This document shows positions 6,470-11,502 of a stretch of 11,502 nucleotides of DNA, piece by piece (positions within the stretch are counted from its first letter, which is position 1; the number at the start of each line of letters is the position of its first letter). Location of the stretch: the NCBI GenBank assembly GCA_905372155.1, contig CAJPNZ010000098.1, positions 1-11,502 of the forward strand, written 5' to 3'. The translations under genes and the position numbers were made by a program. The notes beneath the pieces were generated by a model. The model did not search any database. It was not told the origin of the DNA and saw only the letters and a program-made list of their open reading frames with translations. The stretch comes from Propionibacteriaceae bacterium (lineage in GTDB: Bacteria > Actinomycetota > Actinomycetes > Propionibacteriales > Propionibacteriaceae).

Positions 6470-6512
6470 ATACAGGCGGAACGCCCTTTGCGATACGGGA
6501 AGTACAACCCCT
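6468..6512 (+). repeat. GATACA element, copy B
   Basis: CGATACA at 6468, CGATACG at 6491 (23 bp apart), AGTACA at 6501 and CCCCT at 6508-6512 mirror copy A at 5883 with the same spacing. A further GGTACAG follows at 6516. It lies immediately upstream of the GNAT gene. TTGCGA (6488-6493) and TACGGT (6512-6517), 18 nt apart, could form its promoter, so the element may act as a regulatory region here too. Confidence 0.6.
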
Positions 6513-6548
6513 ACGGTACAGACGGTGGCTGTGGGGAAGAATGGGCGC

Positions 6549-6983
6549 GTGACGTGTGACGACGAGGTGAGCTACGACGCCGACCGGCTCCCGTCCCGCG
6601 ACGAGACGCGGACGCTCTACGACTCCGTGGGATGGGCCGCCTACACCGACGACCTGGATGCGCTGATCCGCGGGCTGGAGAACTCGGCGGTCGTGGTCAC
6701 CGCGCGGTCGGGAGGGGAACTGATCGGCCTGGCGCGCATCGTCTCCGACCGGGCCACCATCGCCTACCTGCAGGACGTTCTCGTCCACCCCTCCTTCCGG
6801 CGTCGCGGAATCGCGACGGCGCTCGTCAACCGGGCCTTCGCCCCCTTCGGCCGGGTGCGCCAGCACGTGCTCCTGACCGACGCGGAACCGGGGCAGCGGG
6901 CGTTCTACGAGTCGATCGGTTTCACCGAGATCCGCGACCTCCCCGGGCAGGGGTGCAGGTCGTTCGTCCGTTTCAATCCGTGA
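6549..6983 (+). CDS. GNAT family N-acetyltransferase
   Basis: The protein has 144 residues from GTG 6549, chosen because GGGGAAGA ends 8 nt upstream and the homologous part starts shortly after (YDADRLPSRDETRTLYDSVGW). A GTG at 6525, 7 nt after a TACGGT box, is an alternative leaderless start giving 152 residues. The acetyl-CoA binding motif A is clear: VLVHPSFRRRGIATALV, with RRRGIA matching the R/Q-x-x-G-x-G/A rule. Motif B follows with AFYESIGFTEI. The pattern VGWAAYTDDLDAL is typical of small cytosolic GNATs that acetylate amines of unknown identity. The next gene is another GNAT of different sequence 43 nt later, so this is not a recent duplicate. Confidence 0.9.
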   Translation: MTCDDEVSYDADRLPSRDETRTLYDSVGWAAYTDDLDALIRGLENSAVVVTARSGGELIGLARIVSDRATIAYLQDVLVHPSFRRRGIATALVNRAFAPFGRVRQHVLLTDAEPGQRAFYESIGFTEIRDLPGQGCRSFVRFNP

Positions 6984-7012
6984 CGCACCGAACCCGGCGG
7001 GCGGGCTCCCGC

Positions 7013-7018
7013 TAGCCT
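7013..7018 (+). promoter_or_regulatory. Possible -10 box for leaderless second GNAT
   Basis: TAGCCT lies 8 nt before ATG 7027, and no Shine-Dalgarno is present in the short gap. No -35 consensus is seen at the expected distance. Confidence 0.35.
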
Positions 7019-7026
7019 GTGCTCCC

Positions 7027-7572
7027 ATGAGCGAATCCCGGGTGCGTGCCGCGCAGCAATCGGACGTGGAGGCGCTCGCCGTGCTGGCCGCGGAAACCTT
7101 CCCGATGGCCTGTCCGCCCGAGATCACCGACGAGGACATCGCGGTTTTCGTCGAGGAAAACCTCAGCCCCGAGCGGTTCCGCACCTACCTGGATGCGCCA
7201 CTGCACGTCGTCCTCGTGCACGAGACCGGCGAAGGCCTCGACGGCTACCTGCTCATGATGGCCGGCGACGACTTCCTGCCGGATCCCTCCTTCGGGGTCA
7301 CGCGCCTGCCGGCCGCCTACCTCTCCAAGTGCTACGTGCGCCTCAACAGGCACGGCGGCACCGTCTCCAAGGCCCTGCTGGACGAGGCCAAACGCATCGC
7401 TGCCGCCGACCTCCGGGTCGCATCCATCTGGCTCAACACCAACCAGGGCAACGTCCGCGCCTGCCGGTTCTACGAGAAACACGGCTTCGTGAGGGTCGGC
7501 GTGAAGATCATGCCGGTGGGCGAGCAGGTCTGCGACGACTACGTGTACGAACACGTCCTAGCGCTCCCCTGA
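7027..7572 (+). CDS. GNAT family N-acetyltransferase (second, unrelated subtype)
   Basis: The protein has 181 residues from ATG 7027. The N-terminus RVRAAQQSDVEALAVLAAETFPMACP is the typical first strand and helix of the fold. The central strand and acetyl-CoA loop are LSKCYVRLNRHGGTVSKALL (about 98-117), where the last position of the R-x-x-G-x-G/A rule is Val rather than Gly/Ala. The C-terminal part IWLNTNQGNVRACRFYEKHGFVRVG is the classic GNAT motif B (N-x-x-A-x-x-F-Y-x-x-x-G-F). The substrate is unknown. There is no Shine-Dalgarno, and a TAGCCT box suggests its own leaderless transcript, although it may also be read through from the upstream GNAT. Confidence 0.9.
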   Translation: MSESRVRAAQQSDVEALAVLAAETFPMACPPEITDEDIAVFVEENLSPERFRTYLDAPLHVVLVHETGEGLDGYLLMMAGDDFLPDPSFGVTRLPAAYLSKCYVRLNRHGGTVSKALLDEAKRIAAADLRVASIWLNTNQGNVRACRFYEKHGFVRVGVKIMPVGEQVCDDYVYEHVLALP

Positions 7573-7576
7573 GGCA

Positions 7577-7592
7577 CCGGGGAAGAGCCCGG
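7577..7592. terminator. Weak hairpin after second GNAT
   Basis: CCGGG and CCCGG pair around a 6-nt loop, 5 nt after the stop. The stem is only 5 bp, so terminator function is uncertain. Confidence 0.25.
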
Positions 7593-7684
7593 GGCAGCGG
7601 AGCCGGAGGAAGCCGCCGGACGTGGGGTGCCGCGTGCGTGACAGCGCGGATGTGCGGTGTTCGCCGACCGGGACCGGCAAAACT

Positions 7685-7720
7685 GATGGTAGTTTCTAAC
7701 ATGTGCGAGTAACTAACATC
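7685..7720. promoter_or_regulatory. Imperfect palindrome over pump promoter and start: candidate TetR operator
   Basis: The left arm GATGGTAGTTTCT (7685-7697) and right arm AGTAACTAACATC (7708-7720) are complementary at 11 of 13 positions across a 10-nt spacer. The palindrome covers a TAGTTT -10 box (7690-7695) and the GTG start of the pump gene at 7703. Binding there would block both transcription and translation start. The adjacent pump/TetR gene pair makes the TetR product the natural ligand. Confidence 0.65.
7690..7695 (+). promoter_or_regulatory. -10 box for leaderless pump mRNA
   Basis: TAGTTT ends 7 nt before the GTG at 7703, and no Shine-Dalgarno precedes the start. It lies inside the left arm of the palindrome at 7685-7720. 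Confidence 0.5.
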
Positions 7721-9220
7721 AAGAGTGGGTGGTGCGGACTCGCCGCCCTGTCGCTGGGCATGGTTCTGCTGTTCATGAACACGACGATGATCAACGTCGC
7801 ACTGCCTGCGTTGGCGTCGGGGCTCGGGGCCAGCGGCGGGGAGCTGGAGTGGATCGTGTCCTCCTACAACCTCGCATCCTTGTCCGTGCTGCTGCTGGGC
7901 GGCGCGCTGGGGGACCGGTTCGGGCACCGCCGCCTCCTGCTCGGAGGGATTGTCGCGTTCATCGCCGGAGCGGTCCTGGCCGCGGTGGCGAAGACGGTGA
8001 TCGTGCTGCTTGCCGCCCGCGTGGTCATGGGGCTCGCCGCATCGGTTTTCACCCCCATGTCGCTGGCGCTCATTCCCCGGCTCTTCCCGTCCGGTAGGTG
8101 TGCCGTGGCGACGGCGATCTGGACGGCCGCCGGTGCGGTGGGTGCGCCATTCGGTCCCCTCGTGGGCGGACCCATGATCGACCGCTGGGGATGGCGCGCC
8201 GTGTTCTGGCTCGACATCGTGGTCGCGGTCCTGGTCCTGGGTCTGTGCCTGGTCTTCGTCCCCGGCGGCCGGGCCAGGGCCGGGGAACGCCCGCTTCCCC
8301 TGGCGCAGATCGTGATCTCCGCATCGGGTTTCTCCCTGCTCACCTGGGGACTGATCAATGCCGAACGCACCTGGGCGGCGCCGACCACCTGGGGTCCGCT
8401 CGCGGTGGGGGTGGTTCTGCTGGTGGTTTTCGTGCTTCTCGAAACCCGGTCCGGGAACAGGCTCACCGACCTGGGGCTGCTGGCGGATTGCCGTTTCCGG
8501 ACCTCGGTGCTGGTCCTCATGCTCATCAGCTGCGTGCTCTTCGGAATCCTGTTCGTCGCTCCCAGCTACCTTCAGACCGTCCTCGGCAACAACGCCACAA
8601 CGGGAGGGATGATGCTCATGCCGGTTGCGCTGACGGCGGTGATCGGTGCCGTCGTCGCAGGATGGCTGGCCCGGTTCGAGGCGCTTCGGGAACTCATCCT
8701 GCCGATCGCGTTGGTGTTCGTGGCAGCCGGACTGTGGTTGTGCGCGACCAGCACGACCAGCAGCGGGTACTCGCCGATGTTCTGGGGGTTGCTGACGGCC
8801 GGAATGGGTCTCGGCGTCGGGCAGTCGCGAGGCATCACGTCGGGCATGAGCGCCGTCCCGGACGAGCGCGGCGGGGCCGGAGCGGCCCTGCTCAACGGCA
8901 TCCGCCAGCTCGGCGCCGTCCTGGGGGTCGCGTTGTTCGGGTCACTGACCGGGAACTGCTATGCCGCAGGGGTGGCGGGAACCGCCGGGAAAATGCCCGG
9001 TGCCGACGGGGCGGCGATCGCCCAGTCCATCGCCGCGGCCTTCGCGGTGGCCGACGGCCTGCCTGCAGCGCAGGCCGCATCCGTCCGGGCAGCCGCATCC
9101 GGCGCCTACGTCGCTGCCGTGCAGACGGTGTTCGGGGCCAGCGCGCTGGTGGCGGCCGTCGCAGCCGCCGTCCTCGCCACATCCGCCGCGGTGCGCGGTT
9201 TCGTACAATCGCGGCCATGA
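7703..9220 (+). CDS. DHA2-type 14-TM MFS multidrug efflux transporter
   Basis: The protein has 505 residues, the expected size for the 14-helix drug:H+ antiporter-2 group (QacA/EmrB/LfrA-like). The first helix contains MNTTMINVALPAL, a DHA2 hallmark. Motif A is GGALGDRFGHRR (66-77) between helices 2 and 3, and motif C is GAVGAPFGPLVGG (144-156) in helix 5, followed by RWGWRAVFW. Further hydrophobic segments run to residue ~500, with a conserved-type GIRQLGAVLG helix (about 400-409). It should export drugs or toxic compounds at the cytoplasmic membrane using the proton gradient; the substrate cannot be read from sequence. The start is GTG 7703, probably leaderless. Its last codons overlap the TetR start, and a palindrome covers its promoter. 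Confidence 0.93.
   Translation: MRVTNIKSGWCGLAALSLGMVLLFMNTTMINVALPALASGLGASGGELEWIVSSYNLASLSVLLLGGALGDRFGHRRLLLGGIVAFIAGAVLAAVAKTVIVLLAARVVMGLAASVFTPMSLALIPRLFPSGRCAVATAIWTAAGAVGAPFGPLVGGPMIDRWGWRAVFWLDIVVAVLVLGLCLVFVPGGRARAGERPLPLAQIVISASGFSLLTWGLINAERTWAAPTTWGPLAVGVVLLVVFVLLETRSGNRLTDLGLLADCRFRTSVLVLMLISCVLFGILFVAPSYLQTVLGNNATTGGMMLMPVALTAVIGAVVAGWLARFEALRELILPIALVFVAAGLWLCATSTTSSGYSPMFWGLLTAGMGLGVGQSRGITSGMSAVPDERGGAGAALLNGIRQLGAVLGVALFGSLTGNCYAAGVAGTAGKMPGADGAAIAQSIAAAFAVADGLPAAQAASVRAAASGAYVAAVQTVFGASALVAAVAAAVLATSAAVRGFVQSRP
9204..9209 (+). promoter_or_regulatory. Possible internal promoter for tetR-like gene
   Basis: TACAAT matches the -10 consensus well and ends 7 nt before ATG 9217, inside the end of the pump gene. 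This would allow a leaderless repressor transcript independent of the pump. No clear -35 element is seen. Confidence 0.4.
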
Positions 9221-9783
9221 GCAGCGACCGCCGAACGCGCAAGAAACTCGCCACGCGCAAGAGGATCCGGCACGCCGCCCTCGACCTGTTCACCGCGAAC
9301 GGGTTCGACAACGTCACCGTCGAACAGATAACCGACGCCGCCGACGTCTCACCCATGACCTTCTACCGGCATTTCGGAACCAAGGAGGCCGTCATCGTCG
9401 ACGTCATCCTGACCGGGAGCATCGGGCAGACGATCCACCGCGAGGCCACCTCGGCGCCGGTGGCGGGAACGCCGGAGGAAGTCGTCGGTCTGGTCGATTC
9501 CATCCTGGCCGACTCCGCCGACTGGATCGACGATTTCGCGCGCAGGATGAAACTGGTGCACGGCAATCCCCGACTCCAGGACCTGCTGTGGCAGCAGACC
9601 ACCGTGTGGACCACCGCATTGGAAACCCTCCTGGCCGGCGACGGGCTGGGGGTTCGCGCCCGTGCTCGCGCCATCATCGGTATCGGTGTCGAGGCGTGCC
9701 TGGCCTGGCCGGACCGGGAGGGCTTCCCCTCGGCCTCGGCGCTGCGCCAATGCCTGCGGGAGGCGGCGGAGGTCCTGGGCTGA
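9217..9783 (+). CDS. TetR family transcriptional repressor
   Basis: The protein has 188 residues, a normal length. ATG 9217 overlaps the pump stop (ATGA); the frame is open much further upstream, but only as a shadow of the pump gene. The N-terminal helix-turn-helix is clear: IRHAALDLFTANGFDNVTVEQITDAADVSPMTFYRHFGTKEAVI (about 17-60), including the TetR signature V-x-x-I-x-x-A-A-x-V-S-x-x-T-F-Y-R-H-F. The C-terminal ligand and dimer domain is diverse; it contains WIDDFARRMKLV and a Trp-rich ligand-pocket candidate (LLWQQTTVWTTALETLL). It probably represses the pump and itself by binding the palindrome at 7685-7720, with a pump substrate as inducer. Confidence 0.93.
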   Translation: MSSDRRTRKKLATRKRIRHAALDLFTANGFDNVTVEQITDAADVSPMTFYRHFGTKEAVIVDVILTGSIGQTIHREATSAPVAGTPEEVVGLVDSILADSADWIDDFARRMKLVHGNPRLQDLLWQQTTVWTTALETLLAGDGLGVRARARAIIGIGVEACLAWPDREGFPSASALRQCLREAAEVLG

Positions 9784-9896
9784 ACGCGCGGAAATCTCCT
9801 CGCAGGTCGTGTCAGCCTTTCGGCCAGATGAACATCCCGGATGCTCAAAACGCCCATATCCTGAGATTTTCTTGGGACTTTTCGAGCGCTGCTTGG

Positions 9897-9912
9897 TGGG
9901 CTCTGAAGCCCA
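9897..9912. repeat. Small perfect hairpin between tetR-like gene and CAP2
   Basis: TGGGCT and AGCCCA pair around a CTGA loop, 113 nt after the repressor stop. It could be a weak terminator. A run of eight A residues (9966-9973) lies further on and may be part of the CAP2 promoter region. Confidence 0.3.
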
Positions 9913-9989
9913 TGAACAGGGACTATGACGCTCACTCCTGTCCGAAAGTTACGTATCGGAACCTGAAAAAAAATTAAGGAAGTGATTGG

Positions 9990-10016
9990 ATGAACGGGTG
10001 TTTGCCCCCCAACTGA
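9990..10016 (+). CDS. Possible 8-codon leader peptide upstream of CAP2
   Basis: ATG 9990 opens an eight-codon frame (MNGCLPPN) that ends in TGA at 10014-10016. An AAGGAAG stretch lies 8 nt before the ATG. The stop overlaps the GAGAGGA ribosome site of CAP2, so a ribosome terminating here would cover or open that site. CAP1 has no such frame. It is very short and could be chance. Confidence 0.3.
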   Translation: MNGCLPPN

Positions 10017-10027
10017 GAGGACTGCTG

Positions 10028-10813
10028 ATGAAGCCGATGAAGAAGGCTCGTCTGTCCCTGGTGGCGCTGCTGGCCGCTGTGGTTTCGTTCTTCGCCTTGG
10101 CTGCTCACGCCGAGGCGAATTCACAACGGCCCGCCGTTCTCCCAGCGGACGTCAACAGCAAGGGCGCGGAGTACGCCAGGACCATCCTGAACAGGGTCAA
10201 CGAACTGCGAACCGGTCTGGGACTGAAACCCGTGACCCGGATCGCCGAGCTGGATGCGGTCGCACAGGACTGGTCCGAGCAGATGGCCTCCCGGAACTCG
10301 ATGGAACACCGTCCGAACTTCACCGACCACTACCCGCAGGGCTGGAAGGGAGGCTCCGAGAACGTTGCCTGGCGCAGCGACGGCGGTGACGTCGGCGCGC
10401 TGCTGTTCGAGCAGTGGCTGGGTTCCCCGCCGCACTACGCCAACATGACCGACCCCAACGTGGACTCCCTGGGAATCGGCATCGCCCATAGCCCGGGCAA
10501 CGGGAGCTGGTACGCCACCCAGAACTTCGCGACTTACGGCGACCCGCTCGGCGCGGGACTGACCGAGAGCGCCGGGGGAGCCGGACGGTCAGGAGCAGAA
10601 AACGCGGAGAACGCCCGCGGCGCCACTTCCGTCTCGACGACCGAGTCCTCCGACTCGGGTGAGAAGAGGACGTCCAGGGGCGGTGAGCGGAAGCCTACCG
10701 AGGCAACCGCATCCGCCACTCCGACGAAGGAGACCCGAAGCGCCGAGGCCACCGAAACCTCGACCCCCCGCAAGGCAGGACTGCCGAAGACCGGTGACCA
10801 GGCCCTCATGTGA
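10028..10813 (+). CDS. Secreted CAP/SCP-domain protein with truncated LPXTG sorting signal (CAP2)
   Basis: The protein has 261 residues. ATG 10028 is chosen because GAGAGGACTGCT plus ATGAAG also precedes CAP1, and the signal peptide starts here (MKPMKKARLS, hydrophobic core to ~26, likely cleavage near AHAEA). A TTG at 9986 in frame would add 14 residues and spoil the signal. Residues ~48-170 are a CAP domain with H94, E111, E128 and H136 in place and WYATQNF at 161-167. A ~75-residue tail rich in S, T, E, A, G, R and K follows, ending KAGLPKTGDQALM. LPKTG (252-256) is a sortase motif, but the required hydrophobic helix and basic tail are missing, so it is probably not wall-anchored. The domain is close to CAP1, which has no tail. 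Confidence 0.92.
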   Translation: MKPMKKARLSLVALLAAVVSFFALAAHAEANSQRPAVLPADVNSKGAEYARTILNRVNELRTGLGLKPVTRIAELDAVAQDWSEQMASRNSMEHRPNFTDHYPQGWKGGSENVAWRSDGGDVGALLFEQWLGSPPHYANMTDPNVDSLGIGIAHSPGNGSWYATQNFATYGDPLGAGLTESAGGAGRSGAENAENARGATSVSTTESSDSGEKRTSRGGERKPTEATASATPTKETRSAEATETSTPRKAGLPKTGDQALM

Positions 10814-11002
10814 ACCTGCGTCAAGCCGGACCGCGAGCTTCCGGGCGAACAGCCCCGGAACTGGGAACCACCACCGCGGGGCAATCCCCTCGACCCCGGT
10901 GATGTCGAATTCCTCGCGGTCCGGCTTTTCGTTGTTCTCCACGCGCTCGTCGCCAACCAGCTTCGGCTCACCCCGCTCGCTGAGGCGCACGTACCGTTTC
11001 AA
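10814..11002 (-). pseudogene. Coding-like remnant abutting the CAP2 stop
   Basis: On the - strand, the frame from TTG 11002 encodes KRYVRLSERGEPKLVGDE followed by VENNEKPDREEFDI, a globular, charged protein-like sequence with third-position G+C of roughly 88% over ~60 codons. AGGA lies 5 nt before the TTG. The frame then runs antisense into the CAP2 tail and stops resembling protein, so the gene appears cut off at about 10814. I do not recognise the family. It may also be a short intact gene that only appears open into CAP2. Confidence 0.35.
10839..10860. terminator. Hairpin after CAP2
   Basis: TTCCGGG (10839-10845) pairs with CCCGGAA (10854-10860) around an 8-nt loop, 25 nt after the CAP2 stop. 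The position fits a terminator. The same bases also lie inside the - strand coding-like remnant. Confidence 0.5.
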
Positions 11003-11046
11003 TCCATTCCTGTAAGACGGCTGCCCGCGGATTCACCGCATCGGGG

Positions 11047-11367
11047 TCAATCGATCCGGAGCTCGCCCATGGCGTCCCAGTCGTCACCGTCGACGGTGCG
11101 CGAGATGATCCTGGGGGTGGCGGTCAGGAAGGGGCGCATGGTTTCGAGTCCGGCCTTGAAGTGGTCGGAGGTGACGTGGGCCTCGGCGGCGTCGTCGTTG
11201 AAGGCCTCGACGAGAACGAACTCGTTCGGGTCCTCCACGCTGCGGGACCACTCGAACCATTTGTTGCCCGGCTCGGCGCGGGTGGCGGAGGTGAACGGCC
11301 CCACCGCCTCGATGAACTCATCGGCCAGTCCGGGCTTCACGGGAAACTTCACGACAATCAGGATCAT
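11047..11367 (-). CDS. Antibiotic biosynthesis monooxygenase (ABM) domain protein, YgiN-like
   Basis: The protein has 106 residues from ATG 11367. It has the single ABM dimeric alpha+beta barrel fold: first strand MILIVVKFPVKPG, helix ADEFIEAVGPFTSATRAEPGN, strand KWFEWSRSVEDPNEFVLVEAF, helix HVTSDHFKAGLETMRPFL and a closing strand. The EPGN..FEWSRS pattern and the His in SDHFKAGL are typical of quinol-monooxygenase-like small proteins such as YgiN. It is probably a cofactorless oxygenase of quinols or a detoxifying enzyme; the substrate is not visible. There is no Shine-Dalgarno. TAGAGT ends 7 nt before the ATG, so it is likely leaderless. Confidence 0.9.
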   Translation of the reverse strand: MILIVVKFPVKPGLADEFIEAVGPFTSATRAEPGNKWFEWSRSVEDPNEFVLVEAFNDDAAEAHVTSDHFKAGLETMRPFLTATPRIISRTVDGDDWDAMGELRID

Positions 11368-11374
11368 GCCGTCA

Positions 11375-11380
11375 ACTCTA
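11375..11380 (-). promoter_or_regulatory. -10 box for leaderless ABM gene
   Basis: TAGAGT on the - strand is 7 nt before the ATG at 11367, the same spacing as for several other genes in this window. No -35 consensus is seen. Confidence 0.45.
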
Positions 11381-11490
11381 TGTCCTGCCCTAAGAGATGG
11401 GGTCCGGGGGCTTGTGGTCGGGTTTGGTGTTCGGTTGCCGGGGGTTCCGACTCGGGTCGCTCGTTCCTCGCGCCCCGGCTCAACCGGCTT

Positions 11491-11501
11491 GGAGGTGGTG
11501 A
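11491..11501 (+). promoter_or_regulatory. Strong Shine-Dalgarno at the window edge
   Basis: GGAGGTG followed by GTGAA ends the window, so a + strand gene probably begins just outside. The preceding 100 bases (11401-11490) are GC-rich with no coding frame that I can support. Confidence 0.4.
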
Positions 11502-11502
11502 A

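Noticed and set aside
8098..9216. Long open frame upstream of the TetR start
   Set aside because: It is an Arg/Gly-rich shadow of the pump gene. The ATGA overlap gives the natural repressor start.
1..11502. CRISPR array, tRNA, rRNA or transposase
   Set aside because: No regularly spaced repeats, no cloverleaf-like sequence and no transposase motif were seen in reading both strands.

Overview
The window comes from a high-GC Gram-positive actinobacterium. The signs are G/C-rich third codon positions, start codons that sit 7-8 nt after a TANNNT -10 box with no Shine-Dalgarno, an LPXTG-type sorting motif, and a toxin-like gene with the look of a secreted actinobacterial effector. Propionibacteriales would fit, but nothing here fixes the genus. 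The window looks accessory and rich in duplications: two tandem four-helix membrane paralogs, two full CAP-domain genes plus a third CAP fragment, two GNAT acetyltransferases, and a duplicated GATACA-type element.

Layout. 1-1755 (+): three genes joined by overlapping stop/start codons. They are a large protein cut by the window edge with an AT-rich, toxin-like C-terminus, a single-pass membrane protein, and an unrecognised cytosolic protein. 1756-2132: no gene seen. 2133-3411 (-): two paralogous four-TM proteins separated by a 16-bp inverted repeat. 3412-3937: no gene seen. 3938-4492 (+): a secreted CAP/SCP protein (CAP1), ending at a strong hairpin that it shares with the convergent gene 4602-5873 (-), an AAA_14/DUF4143 ATPase. 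Just upstream of that ATPase lie the first GATACA element and a 70-nt decayed CAP fragment. 6029-6424 (+): a SnoaL/NTF2-like protein, then the second GATACA element, then GNAT acetyltransferases at 6549-6983 and 7027-7572. 7703-9220 (+): a 14-TM DHA2-type efflux pump, overlapping by ATGA with a TetR repressor (9217-9783). A palindrome over the pump's -10 box and start codon is the likely TetR operator. 10028-10813 (+): a second CAP protein (CAP2) with a long low-complexity tail that stops five residues after LPKTG, so it lacks a wall-anchoring helix. 10814-11002 (-): a coding-like remnant abutting the CAP2 stop. 11047-11367 (-): a small ABM-type monooxygenase. The last 100 bases end in a strong Shine-Dalgarno, probably for a gene just outside.

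How parts work together. The pump and TetR form a self-contained inducible efflux unit. The first three genes look like one translational unit in which a secreted or toxin-like protein is made with a membrane partner and a third factor. The CAP genes, the CAP fragment and the duplicated element point to local duplication followed by deletion around the ATPase gene. The truncated sorting signal of CAP2 and the orphan coding remnant beside it suggest a second rearrangement junction near 10814. No tRNA, rRNA, CRISPR array or transposase was seen.
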